The notes beneath the pieces were generated by a model that made no database searches, was not told the DNA's origin, and worked only from the letters and a program-made list of their open reading frames with translations. From Trichosporon coremiiforme (lineage: Eukaryota > Basidiomycota > Tremellomycetes > Trichosporonales > Trichosporonaceae), in the NCBI GenBank assembly GCA_039545355.1, contig BCJJ01000002.1, forward strand, positions 645,956-709,955: a stretch of DNA of 64,000 bases, written 5' to 3'. The translations under genes were made by a program, and so were the position numbers. Shown in pieces: positions 34,324 through 44,313 of this stretch; position 1 is the first letter of the stretch; each line of letters begins with the position of its first letter.

Positions 34324-36531
34324 ATGTCTCCCGCGACTCCCACCAATACCACGGCACCACAGACTGCCCTCGACTCTTCCTTCCTACCAATCTCAAACGA
34401 TGATGTCCCTTTCCCTCTAGTGGACGACCATAATGACCACAATGAGGAGGAGGCAGCTCTCGAGGCCCTCCGTGCAGCCATCTCAGGCTCACATGGCGAG
34501 GAAGAGACCGCGGCGATCGCGGCATCGGCGCAGCTGAACGAGAGCGATGTTCAGCCCCCAACGTTGGTACCCGCCTCTCAGGTCCAGGTGCAGAGCATGG
34601 ACAAGGCTGTCGCGGCTCTGCAACAACTTAGCTCGGCGAATCAGACGATCATCGACAACATGAATGCCCCCGCGATTCTGCAAGGCTTGATGGGGAGCTT
34701 CAAGGTGCTCGCGGACAGCAACCGCCGCCAAACCGAACTCGTCAAGAACCTCATCGACTCGATTCAAGGGCGCGGCCCACCCACTATCGACCCCGCGCTC
34801 GCCATCTCTTACGTGCCCCGGTCGGAGTATGACGCGCTCAAGGCGCGGTATGACGCCCTTGTCAGTACCTCATCTGCCATGGCGTCGTCGAGCTCCGCTC
34901 CCCCGCGTCGCTCCCGCATGGCAATGAAGGCGGCAACGCTAGATGATGCGACGGATGACAGCAGGTTGCGCGACTCAGGCAGCGCCACGCCCTTCATGGA
35001 CGAGGAGAAGCGTTTGGGTCGGAAGCGCAGGAGTATGAAGCTTGAGCACCTCGTGCACAAGATGGCGAACCGTCGCGTCGGTGTCGAGTACCCTGTGTCG
35101 TCGTTCGAGTGCAAGGGCACGAAAGACCTCCCTGATCCGAACAGCATGCCGCCTACGGCCGAGACTAGTCTGAACGGCGTCGACGAGTATCGCCCCGACT
35201 TCCGTGCGGACGTGTCCAGCGCTTCGGTCCGACCGTTCATCGATGCCGTCACTGCCGACGTGAAGAGGGCCTGGGCCGAGACATACGCGGCGGCCGAGCC
35301 CGAGGTCGATGACGACCAAATTGTTAAGGCGATCCACACGTACTGGACGCGTCTCGGCAAGCGGTACGACGAGCAGCTCACACGTGAGCGCGGTGAGGTG
35401 CATAAGGACGAGATCACGCGACGCAAGCAGAACCAGTACCGCCGCCAGCAGAGTCTGCTCGCTCGTCGTTCAGCCGCGTTCGACACTTCGCCGCTCAACC
35501 TCTGCAAGCTCCGCGCGTTGTACCGCACGCTCCTCACGATCGACTTTGCATCTCAAACGAACGAGCGTCCCGACCCGAAGCGTGAATACACCGAGGACGA
35601 GTGGCACGCGTACCGCAAGCTGCAATGCGGAACGCGAGCGTCGGAGGCGCACGAGGTCGTTGACCAGTTCTGGCTGTCTGAGCAGGCGCGCTCGCTACTG
35701 AACATTCTGGACACGTACGCGTTCGATCAGACATCGCGCATGCGCCGCAAGGGTAGGCCCAAGCAGCCCGCTCCGACGTTCCACCTGCCGCCCGAGCTGT
35801 GGGACCGGTCGCAACTGCCTCTGCTCCGCCCGAAGGACCAGAACGGAATGCCCGTCGCCGGTGCCGGCGGCATTGTACTCTTCCGCTTCCATGTCGACGA
35901 GAAGGTGCAGGAGCAGTTCCCTGAGTGGGCCCAGGGCCTGTACGACAACCCGCCTGTCGCCGAGGAGGACCGCCTGCTCCCTAATCTGCCTGACGTCATG
36001 AACGCGAACGCGTTTTTCCACCTGAAGCCGCGCGTCAAGGCATCGCGCGACGCGGCGCAGGTCACGCGCCTTTCGCCGCAGGAGGTGCAGGATGTGCTGG
36101 CGCGCGATGACAATGTCGTCCTTGACGAGGCGGGGGTCAGTGCGGTGGCGGCGGCCGCGGCGGACGCAGACGGGTCTTTCGACCTCTCGTCCGCGGACTT
36201 CATGTCCGCTCGCGGGCTCGAGAGTATCGTCGCGCTGGCTAGCGGCAGCCTGATGAACCCGTTCGCGACGCCGAGCGCCTCGACCTCGCCCGCAGCGCCG
36301 ATCCAGCACTCCCAGGCCCACCCCCTGATTCCCCTCGGACTCGAGGTCGGCCCTGCCCACGGCCCCAGCCCCGGCAGCTCCGTCCGCGCCCGCAAGCAGG
36401 CGAAGCGCATGATGAGCGAAGTCCCCGGCGGCGCGGCTACGCCTGTCCCCCGCAAACGCAGGCGCGAGGGCGAGCCCGATGCAGAGGAGGTCGACCTCAG
36501 CGGCGACGCGAGCTTCCTCAGCGCTTTGTAG
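34324..36531 (+). CDS. 735-residue protein, probably nuclear, function unknown
   Basis: Single exon of 735 residues; the ATG at 34324 is the first in frame after GTG/TTG codons. N-terminal third: acidic and Ala/Gln-rich, with a helical VAALQQLSSANQTIIDNMN segment. A basic patch (RKRRSMKLEHLVHKMANRR) may be a nuclear signal. The central part has a conserved-looking helical block (VKAIHTYWTRLGKRYDEQL, then KDEITRRKQNQYRRQQSLL) and CKLRALYRTLLTIDFASQT. A later block reads HLPPELWDRSQLP and FRFHVDEKVQEQFPEWAQG. The tail has RARKQAKRMMSE and PRKRRREGE. I recognise no named domain. Its promoter holds the CGTGGGAA array, so it may be a CSL target or regulator (inference). Confidence 0.8.
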   Translation: MSPATPTNTTAPQTALDSSFLPISNDDVPFPLVDDHNDHNEEEAALEALRAAISGSHGEEETAAIAASAQLNESDVQPPTLVPASQVQVQSMDKAVAALQQLSSANQTIIDNMNAPAILQGLMGSFKVLADSNRRQTELVKNLIDSIQGRGPPTIDPALAISYVPRSEYDALKARYDALVSTSSAMASSSSAPPRRSRMAMKAATLDDATDDSRLRDSGSATPFMDEEKRLGRKRRSMKLEHLVHKMANRRVGVEYPVSSFECKGTKDLPDPNSMPPTAETSLNGVDEYRPDFRADVSSASVRPFIDAVTADVKRAWAETYAAAEPEVDDDQIVKAIHTYWTRLGKRYDEQLTRERGEVHKDEITRRKQNQYRRQQSLLARRSAAFDTSPLNLCKLRALYRTLLTIDFASQTNERPDPKREYTEDEWHAYRKLQCGTRASEAHEVVDQFWLSEQARSLLNILDTYAFDQTSRMRRKGRPKQPAPTFHLPPELWDRSQLPLLRPKDQNGMPVAGAGGIVLFRFHVDEKVQEQFPEWAQGLYDNPPVAEEDRLLPNLPDVMNANAFFHLKPRVKASRDAAQVTRLSPQEVQDVLARDDNVVLDEAGVSAVAAAAADADGSFDLSSADFMSARGLESIVALASGSLMNPFATPSASTSPAAPIQHSQAHPLIPLGLEVGPAHGPSPGSSVRARKQAKRMMSEVPGGAATPVPRKRRREGEPDAEEVDLSGDASFLSAL

Positions 36532-37157
36532 ACATGTGTGTAATTCTTATGTACATCTAGTGATATGCCAGTGTGCTGTGATGTCGATGAGCTGAGCAGT
36601 TCCTTGTCGAGCGTCAGAGGCTGGCTGTTTTGGGTCCGGCTGTCGCTGAATTGTGGGCTGGTGTCAGGCGCTGAATGTAGGTGCGCGGAGCCCGCATACC
36701 ACGGCCACCGGCCCCTGGTGGGCTGTCTATGCCGCACTTGCGATGATCGTGTTGCCATGCTGGTTGTCATTGCGGTCGATGCTGTAATGTCGTGCCGTAT
36801 CGGCCGTCGTCCTCCTGGTGGCCGTCCTCCTGGTGGTTGTCGTCCCGGTGGTCGTCGTGCGAGCTGTCGCTTTCATGTTCGTTGCCGGACTGGCAGACCC
36901 CTCGTCACTCGCACCATGTCGCTCCGTTCATACCACTCTGCTCAGCCAGGTCAACTCGCACCTGTCATCTTCTTACCGCGTCCCTGTGGCTCCCTGTGTC
37001 AGTCGTTCCAATTCCCAGCCTGTACTCCAATCCCACACCGACATAACGTCTGCAACGACTCGATTCAAAATGCTATGTACACGTTGCATCAATTAACGCA
37101 ACATCCCCTCTCGGCATGAAACCATAAATCGTTGCACAAAGGTCTAATGTGAGACGC
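36532..37157. other. Intergenic between convergent genes, with a GGTGG-type simple repeat
   Basis: Contains a degenerate GTCCTCCTGGTGG repeat at about 36808-36860. Otherwise nothing is recognised; the overlapping frames there are low-complexity products of this repeat. Confidence 0.5.
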
Positions 37158-37870
37158 TTAGGCGACGAGCTTGACAACACCACCGGCAGCCTTGATCTTC
37201 TCCTCGGCCTGCTTGGAGACGAAGCGGGTCTTGACGATGAAGGGCTGGTTGATGGCACCCTTGCCGAGGAGCTTGAAGGCGTGGGCAGAGCCGTTGACGA
37301 GGTCAATGACGGGGACCGAGCCAGCAGGGGCGTCGACCTTGGCCTCAGGAAGAGCGATCAGCTTGTCGATGTTGATCGTGGGGCGGTAGTAGTGGTTGCG
37401 AAGGAGGTGGAAGTGACGCATACCAACCTTTCCGAAGTAACTGTTCTGTCAGCGCAAGCCTTCCACTTCGACGTCGACGTTGAGGAGCAAAGAAGAGTTG
37501 GAGGAGATGTGGTAGAAGATCGGCAAGGATCGGCCAGGTCCGCCACGTCGTTTGGTGGCACCCACCACACGTGCCACACCCAACCACCCAAACCATCCTC
37601 GACGACCTCTTCTACTCAATAACCCCTCCAAACGTCCCCAAATCGCTCCAGAACGCTCCAGAACTCGAGAAAACTAACCCCGGGTGGTACTTATCGAGGT
37701 TAGTGCGGTGGTGGTGCTGACCACCGGCCATACCACGACCACCGGGGCTCTTGCGGTGCTTGCCGACACGACCTGATAATCAGCGACGCACTCTCGTCGT
37801 GCAGAAATTTACCGTAACCGGCCGACACGTGACCCCTGTGCTTGCGCGTCTTCGAGAAACGGGTAGGCAT
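37158..37870 (-). CDS. 60S ribosomal protein uL15 (L27a/L28)
   Basis: Large-subunit ribosomal protein. Exons 37870-37813, 37772-37679 and 37440-37158 encode 144 residues. The N-terminus reads [20 protein letters not shown], then [39 protein letters not shown], and the family end AGGVVKLVA. Intron 2 is 238 nt, longer than usual here; I looked for C/D snoRNA boxes in it and found none. A consensus branch and acceptor (CTAACGACAG) abut the ATG, so a 5'UTR intron ends exactly at the start codon. Confidence 0.95.
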
Positions 37871-37880
37871 CTGTCGTTAG
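37871..37880 (-). other. Splice acceptor of a 5'UTR intron of the uL15 gene
   Basis: CTAAC branch site plus CAG, preceded by a pyrimidine run (CCCCTTTTCTTC), sits immediately before the uL15 ATG. This is the same branch-acceptor layout as the coding introns of this window. The donor is not fixed. Confidence 0.6.
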
Positions 37881-38440
37881 TTGATGTTGAAGAAAAGGGG
37901 AGGCGGGTCGACGTTCGATGGGCGGGAACAGAGATTCGCACGAGCCGGGTATGTCCGTTCAAACTTCTGCTGCAGCAGACCTCTCCGCTCCATACTGGCG
38001 TATTCCAGAACGCTATACGCCTGTCCGTCGCTCAGACTCTCAGCCCTGCGTCCTGTAGAAGTACCCAAGCAGAGATCGAGACGTCGATAGTCGGCCAAAA
38101 TTTGCCTCGTACTCTCCGCGTCCATGCCGTTCGAAAGCTCGATAATCTCTGTTCCTCCCTCGTCGCAGTGGCGCGCGGCGTCGATGTCGTCGTCGGGGTC
38201 GTCGTCACTCACTTTGTCGGTGTGGTTTTTTGATGGATGGAAGTCAGCACACTTCTCAGTCAACTCGTAGTAGCAACGCTCCCACCGGCCACCGGCGGGA
38301 CCAGCCAGCCAGTCTCCATGACGGAAGCAAAATTTCCAGCGGGCAGTCTTGGCCACGTGGCCTTTAAAACCGAATTGTGTCCTATCGCCGACCTTAGCGG
38401 CGCGCTTTTCTGATTCAGGCACGAGCGCCGCCCAATCCAT
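37877..38440 (-). CDS. Uncertain open frame upstream of uL15
   Basis: A 187-codon frame from ATG 38440, beginning MDWAALVPESEKRAAKVGD and containing KFCFRHGDWLAGPAGGRW, a composition that looks protein-like. It ends six bases before the uL15 ATG, overlapping the pyrimidine run and branch site of the 5'UTR intron, so its last codons at least are probably not coding. It could be a true small gene whose 3' end lies in uL15 leader DNA, or chance in GC-rich sequence. No family recognised. Confidence 0.25.
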   Translation of the reverse strand: MDWAALVPESEKRAAKVGDRTQFGFKGHVAKTARWKFCFRHGDWLAGPAGGRWERCYYELTEKCADFHPSKNHTDKVSDDDPDDDIDAARHCDEGGTEIIELSNGMDAESTRQILADYRRLDLCLGTSTGRRAESLSDGQAYSVLEYASMERRGLLQQKFERTYPARANLCSRPSNVDPPPLFFNIN

Positions 38441-39635
38441 GCATGCACCTCCACTTGCTCCATCAGTTCAATCCTCCTTGCACTACTCGAGACGTCGAAG
38501 AAGTGACTCCACATGGCGCAGGACGCGAAGCATGTCTATCAACGGTACGCAATGGGAGCCGCGAAGTATTCTGCTCCAACTACAAGGGCTGGCCTCCATG
38601 CCGATGACACGCATATCACTGTGAATCCTCGCAGAGTCTCGCCGGGACCGAGGAGTTCCGTAGAGCGCCCTCCATGCCCTCCAGGGCAGGGGACAAAGAC
38701 GATTGATCGATCGATCGATAGGCCGTCGTTGGTTCTTCTGCCTTCACATGCGCCCTCTGGTCTCTGGCGCACACGTCGCCACACGCAAACTCTCTAACCA
38801 GCGGGCAGCAGGGTCAGAGCCCCACGACGCCAAGATGTCCGGGCGAGAGAAGTCAAGTCACTCAACCCAGCTGACTCAGATCACCATTCACTAACATGCC
38901 TTGCAGCTGCAGCCTTCACTACACTGCTACACTGCCTGATACCACGCATTCCCAGGCAGTTTCTTTCTACGCATGAACGCCGTCCCCTCACTGCGAGCTT
39001 CACAGATATATAGGGCTTGGCCGCCCGTCTGGTCTAGCAGACGGGAGTACTGTCGCCCCATGGGCGATTATTTGCAGGAATCCTGGTAGAAAGGGCGGAA
39101 GAGTTGAAGGGCGCAGTTGGCTTCATCGTCTCACTTACCCGGCATGACGAGCTCCTACAGTGACTCACGGCGCAGCGGCGCAGTGGAATGGGTTGCGAGA
39201 GGGCCTCAGCAGAACGGTGAGGTTGCGTCGGTCGTCTGTCAGACTAATGTGGTCAATGCGTCTTCCTCTCACCGCGCACCATGACTGTGCTCACGCGTCT
39301 CACGCTTCTCACGCCGGCACGCCCCTTCCCCTCAATTTGGCAACATCACCAGGTCAACAATACTCTCTTCCATCTTTCCATCGCCCACCACTCGCGCCCA
39401 ACCCCGACTTCCTCATCTTTGCCTTCCTCACTTCCCCTAGTAACACTCGACCTTGACCAGTCTCAAGTGTTCCTCCATTCCAACACTGCCGCTACTGTCT
39501 CCACTCAATCACTGTGTCTCTTCCGCTCAGTCGATTCTCGTTATTTTCCTCTCATCTGAGCCCGCTTGACGACAATGGTGCGCTCATGGTCATTTGTGAA
39601 GTGCCGGCCGTTCGGCGGGGGAACCTTTCCACGTC
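38441..39635. other. Intergenic, no gene recognised
   Basis: Includes a short GATC tandem (38702-38720), a TATATAG at about 39005 and a pyrimidine-rich leader before the Cys/His-rich gene. No coding signal is supported. Confidence 0.5.
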
Positions 39636-41234
39636 ATGCCGAGAGCTAGGCATCGACTTGTCTTCACTGGGCGTGTTCCCATCATCTCCCTTCCGGGGTT
39701 TCTTCGGCGTCACTGGCCCCGTGGTAGAGGACGCGCTGCGTTTCTTAGACTTGAACTCCCGCCGGCTGGCCTTCAGGACATCGTCCCACTTTGCGTCTTC
39801 CTCGCCGGTTGCAGTGCCATGTACACATCGCTCTTTAAAGTCGATTCACTGGAAGCCGTCGCTCGCGATCCCCACCTGCCTCGACGGATGAAGGAGGGCC
39901 TCAGCGCCGCTCAACATGAGGTGCGGCAAGCAGCCAGGGCCCGTCGCCAAGAGCAGACCGGAGCTGCCAGGAGGGCTAAGGCTGAGAACCGACACCTCAT
40001 GCCCGGTACCTGTGACACCTGTGGTACCGCCCTCATGAACGGCGGCACGTGCGTCGCATGCCTTCACGAAGCCAAGCGTCTCGACGGCTACCGCAAGCAG
40101 CTCCAGCGGTTCCAGAAAGCCGAGCACAAGCTGATGGAAGTCGACTGGGCCGACGGTGCTCAGCCAATCAAGCGAGCCCCTGAGAGACTCGCCACCGTGC
40201 CAAAACCCTCGGATCAACCCAACCAGGGTTTTGGTGTCCAGGCTGCGGCTCAGGTGCAGAAGAGCTACTTCAGCTTCAAGTGTACACGCTACGAACGAGT
40301 GCGCGAGAAGGGTTGGGCTCAAGATACCGCCGACGCCCCCGTTTGCTTCGTCTGTGTCCATGTTGAACAACGGAAGAGCGACGAGTTCCAACGACGTTTT
40401 GTCTGTTACAATTGCGGCATCCGCAAGTGCAGGGAATGGCGGAAAGGTCCAGTCCCCGGCGCTATGATCTGCCTGCCATGCTGGAATGCTCCGTTTGTCT
40501 GCGCCTGCGGAACTGTCGGCACCAAGTCGTTTTTCTGGTTCTACGTCGATCGTCAAGTCAGCGACGAGCGCGAGTGCGACAACTGCTACAGGAAGCGACT
40601 TCGAGGCGGCGACCCCTGGAAGGATCGCAAGCTGGCCGATATTTGCCTGTACCCAGGGTGCCAAACGACTTGGAGTGCTTGGCGATGGTGGCGCTCAAGG
40701 CCAGACACTGGCAGAGTCTGCTCGCAGCATCACGGCACCCTGCACCGTGATGACCAAGAAGCAATCGGGCTCACCACTGCTCTCGACCAGGTCACCGCTG
40801 CTGCACCGCGCGACGCAACGCCCCAGTACATCAAGAGGCAGCTTGCAAGCCTTGTCACAGCCCAGAACGTCAAGGCCAGCGCATCGTCGACCACGCGCAC
40901 CTACGGGAAGCGGCCCAAGGACAACATCCTCCGCTCGATCAAGTCGAAGTACACTGTCCCCGATGTCTGTCTCTACCCAGGATGCGACTCGACCGATCTC
41001 AAACACGGGTTCCCCGCCCTCACCAAGGTCGGCAGAATCTGCGGCATTCACCACTTGTACATCACGAGGAAGATCAACCAAGGTGAGAAACAGGCTCCGA
41101 CTCGCTGCCTGTCTGAGGTCTGCCAAACGCAGCCTGTGGGCTCACTCAAGGACGCATTTGAAGCCCAAGTCAAGGTCGAAGATATCGAGGTCGGCTGGAT
41201 GCCACGGTCTAGCACAGCGAAGACGAAAACTTAA
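39636..41234 (+). CDS. Cys/His-rich putative zinc-binding protein with duplicated CLYPGC...CxxHH units, unknown
   Basis: Intron-less frame of 532 codons. ATG 39636 is used; ATG 39819 (Met62) is a strong alternative because a TTGCAG acceptor lies four bases before it and the first 60 residues are Arg/Pro-rich and less protein-like. Cys clusters: CDTCGTALMNGGTCVAC (126-142), CFVCVHV (237) to CYNCGIRKC (257-265), CLPCW, CACG and CDNCY (314-318). Two units of one design follow: CLYPGCQTTW...GRVCSQHH (337-366) and CLYPGCDSTD...GRICGIHH (445-473), then CLSEVC. The paired C-x4-C...C-x2-HH pattern suggests metal binding. I recognise no family. Codon use and the open antisense strand are consistent with a real GC-rich gene. 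Confidence 0.65.
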   Translation: MPRARHRLVFTGRVPIISLPGFLRRHWPRGRGRAAFLRLELPPAGLQDIVPLCVFLAGCSAMYTSLFKVDSLEAVARDPHLPRRMKEGLSAAQHEVRQAARARRQEQTGAARRAKAENRHLMPGTCDTCGTALMNGGTCVACLHEAKRLDGYRKQLQRFQKAEHKLMEVDWADGAQPIKRAPERLATVPKPSDQPNQGFGVQAAAQVQKSYFSFKCTRYERVREKGWAQDTADAPVCFVCVHVEQRKSDEFQRRFVCYNCGIRKCREWRKGPVPGAMICLPCWNAPFVCACGTVGTKSFFWFYVDRQVSDERECDNCYRKRLRGGDPWKDRKLADICLYPGCQTTWSAWRWWRSRPDTGRVCSQHHGTLHRDDQEAIGLTTALDQVTAAAPRDATPQYIKRQLASLVTAQNVKASASSTTRTYGKRPKDNILRSIKSKYTVPDVCLYPGCDSTDLKHGFPALTKVGRICGIHHLYITRKINQGEKQAPTRCLSEVCQTQPVGSLKDAFEAQVKVEDIEVGWMPRSSTAKTKT

Positions 41235-42125
41235 GCTCGAAGACCACGACGAAACCGAAGCCAAGGTCAAGCACATAAGCTCGAGCCTCACACATATCGT
41301 TCTCTTCTGTGTGTGACCGACAACACAGGATGTGCCATGCAAGCTGCTGACAGCCCTCCACACCGATGAGCTTCAGCTCTCAGTACGTGAGAACAGTGCC
41401 TGTGCAGTCAGCTGAACCATGATGGAAGCACTTGTCACAAGATACATGCGAAGATGAGGAACCGGCCGCCGACGGAGCTTGCGAGCGTTGTAAACGAGAC
41501 CTTGCGCGGGGCGCCTGAAGCCCAAGGAAAAATCCTGGGAAATAATCGAAAACGCGAATCAAATGCAAATCGATCTGCCACACATATGGAGCGTCTGGCT
41601 AACCTCTAATGATCAGCTCGAATGCGCGCGCGCGCGGGGCGCGAAGGCGACAGAGCGCTTCGCTCCGAGGTTGTGGAGATAATTCTCGGCTTCGGAGAGC
41701 TTTTCATATTTCCATACTCCCTGTTCTTGTTATTGCGCACGGCCAAGAGCGCCTATCGTGGGCGTGCCTGGAGACTAGTATCCCACTGCGCCCCCTACAC
41801 CACTGGACGTGCTTGAAAGGAGATGATCCGCAGCGCGCAGCGGGAGCGCCCCCAGGTCTTCCGCGGACGGGCTGAATGGACCATGTGTTGCCTTCCTTGA
41901 CTCCTCTGATCTAGATGACGTGCGTCTCATCCGTCCGTCCCTTCGATTCCTCTTCAGCTCTCCTCGTTGCGAATTCATGTACCGACTTTTCACTCATTCT
42001 CTCCTCACCTCTCGAATTCGTCATTCTCATTCCCTTGTATGGCTTCACTACTCTTTCCGTTCTTCCTACTCCCTCCAACTTTTGGCGCCACCGCATCCGA
42101 TCTCTCGGCTATTCTTGTGTTCATC
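41235..42125. other. Intergenic, no gene recognised
   Basis: Includes a (CG)-rich tract at 41622-41640. The final about 200 bp lead into the ATG of the RRM-like pseudogene and are pyrimidine-rich like other leaders here. Confidence 0.45.
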
Positions 42126-43370
42126 ATGGATCCACCAGTAACTGGCGCAGTCTCACCACCAGCCATCTCCCGGTTTATGGGCTGCATCCATGTCAACACC
42201 TTGACTGGGAGACAGCTGGCAGGTTGGCTACCGATCCGCCACTTGGACGGCAGTGAGGGGATTGTGAGATGGGGCCCATACTCTGTGGGGGTGACCTGCA
42301 ACCACGTTCCCCTTACAATGACCAGGGCCGAGATTGGGCGAAGATCATTCTCCGTATGAAGAAGTATGGTATCGTCGTGAGTTCACATACAGTACGAGAA
42401 AGCGCCCAAGCTAATGACAGGAATCCTGCAGGATGGCAATGCTGACGAAGGGTGGGGAAGGTACATCCGCTTAATTCAGTTAAATAGAAGAGAATTTAAC
42501 AATAATGCAGGCGGGCAACAGACACCAATGACTGGGTCCATGGTTGCTGTGTCACGTTCGGTAGGAGGTCCGATGCCCAACGGTGCTGAGGATGATGAAC
42601 GCATTAGAAGGGGAGGGCTAACATGAACCCATCATCGAGCGCAACGTTTTCGATCCGATCAAGACGCGCACCAGGGAAGGCAAATTCGTGCTGGTAAAGC
42701 CGTACTACCAGATCTCCTGGGTCTTCCTGCTTCCCCGCCGCGGATGGGTAGGTTGTATCCCCAGCCCAATCTGACCCCAGGTCTTGATTCGGGACATCCC
42801 GCAGGTCAAACAAGTTCTCATTGAAGACGGCCGGCTGACACTTAGCTCACCTCGCGACGACGCAGAGACAGTCAGGGTGTGAAACTGCGCTCGACACGTC
42901 AAGCGCAGCGAAATCGACAAGTCTCTATCCCTTGCGGACATCCCCAAGGTCAACTCGATCAAAACGGTGCCCGAAGTCTTTTTCGTAGCGTTTCGCGGCG
43001 TTCGTACTGTGGCAGAGGACATGCCTGGCTGCGGCTACACATTCCTTGTCGACTCTACAAAGCGTTGCGGGGTATTCCTCCCCCCAACGACCCGTCCTAC
43101 GTGCCTCCTCCGATGTCCACGGCTTCACTTGCGCAAGAGCCATCGAAGCCCGGCCCTCGCGGTCTCCTGGATGAACTGCCTCACGAACCTCTCTGAGCCA
43201 ATGATGGTTGATCTTCTGCTGCTCGATGACTCTCTGCAGTGCGTCGAAAGTATGCTGCAACCGGAGCTCGTCGGTTGCAAGAGGGCGATGAATGACGGCA
43301 TTTCAGGTGTGGACTCGCCAAGTAGTAGCAACAGTGATCTTCTTCTGATCAAACTCGCGCGCGTGTTCTA
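42126..43370 (+). pseudogene. Frameshifted paralogue of the RRM-like gene at 44.3-45.5 kb
   Basis: The frame from ATG 42126 reads RFMGCIHVNTLTGRQLAGW and GIVRWGPYSVGVTCNHVP, which aligns with the intact copy (RFHGYQHISLLSGRPLKTW; DIVAWDEHSVRVTCRRVP). After TRAEIG it stops, but the next frame continues KIILRMKKYGIV to a GTGAGT donor at 42377, the same intron position as in the intact gene. The two proteins have equal spacing over this stretch if one base is missing near 42340. The following exon begins ESCRM against ESVKI, then hits stops. Further right, VFDPIKTRTREGK and YYQISWVFLLPRRGW match the intact VRLRRASGK and VQWRLLLPGFW region, and PEVFF matches AEVFF. Decay is greatest between 42450 and 42620. 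Confidence 0.65.
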
Positions 43371-43908
43371 ACATGACTGTCATTTGCCGATGGCTCGTCT
43401 GCGCTCAGCGCCATACCGCTTTGATGTCAAGAGCATCGGTTTGAGCGCGCGACGAACCCTCACATGCACCCTTCGTTGCGTCCACGTGCCTCAAGTCACT
43501 GCTCGCCGCTCTCGAAAGCGCGCACCGACAGCAATCGCGGTTCGCATGCTTTATACCCATCCAAATCTGCAAATCTATAACGCCTTTGAGAACTGTAATT
43601 GCGTATAGTCGATGAAAAGCTCATGTGCTGTGTGCTCTGAACATGTTTTTGTGATTCGGCTCAGGGCACTGACAGAGCTGAGCGACTCACCAAGAAAGTG
43701 AATTGCAGAAAGGACTGGGGGGTAAATTGCCCGTCGCTTCATTTGACGCTCTACCGGTTCTCACTCGCCTGCTTGCCCTTCGATGGTTGGTTGGATCGTG
43801 CAAGCAACGTCAATGTTAAGTATACGATACATGCATGATGAGTACTGACTGGTCTACAAAGAACGGCCGAAGATCAGGACGGGCGGCTCTTGCCGGAGGA
43901 GATGGATC

Positions 43909-44262
43909 TTAGGAGCCAAGGCCAGGCTTCAGATTCGGCTCGAACTTGCCTCGGGGCCTGGGCTTGTGCGCAGGCTTCGGCTGGGGCTGAGTGGTCGACT
44001 TGGGATTAGCCGTGGTTGTCTTTGATGCGCGCGGCCGGCCAGTTGCGCTGAGTTCGATGCCCTCGACCTTGGCAGCCGTTGGAAGCGCGCCCTTCAGCGT
44101 GCCTGGCCAGGTAGCTTGGCAGAGCCTGGAAAGAGAGCGGCGCAGAGCCCGCTTCTCATCCGCTCTGAGGAGCTTGACAAACGGTGATGATGGCCTTCAC
44201 ATACGCTATACGCTCTGCCAAGTTGTCAAGGCAGGGGATCTTCACATTGAAGTTGCATCTGC
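43909..44262 (-). other. Possible 3' exons of the RRM-like gene
   Basis: Minus-strand coding-like sequence beyond the nominal stop at 44314. One stretch reads RRCNFNVKIPCLDNLAERIA; the next frame then reads FVKLLRADEKRALRRSL through to KFEPNLKPGLGS and a stop at 43909. The first stretch can be joined to the gene by a GC-AG intron (donor GCGAGT just before the nominal stop, acceptor TTTAATAG), phase-correct. The change of frame near 44188 needs either a 28-nt intron with AAG acceptor or a 1-bp indel. If real, the protein gains a basic Pro-rich tail of about 120 residues. Confidence 0.4.
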
Positions 44263-44313
44263 GTCTGGCTATTAAACAAGAGGTACGGTAGCTTGCATAC
44301 TGCAAGGACTCGC

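Noticed and set aside
37441..37678. Possible snoRNA in the long uL15 intron
   Set aside because: No RTGATGA C box paired with a CTGA D box was found on the transcribed strand; the CTGAC near its end is the branch site.
39000..39090. TATATAGGG with a following GC-rich stem-like segment, considered as a pol III or snRNA gene
   Set aside because: No A/B box, no snRNA core sequence and no T-run terminator could be identified.
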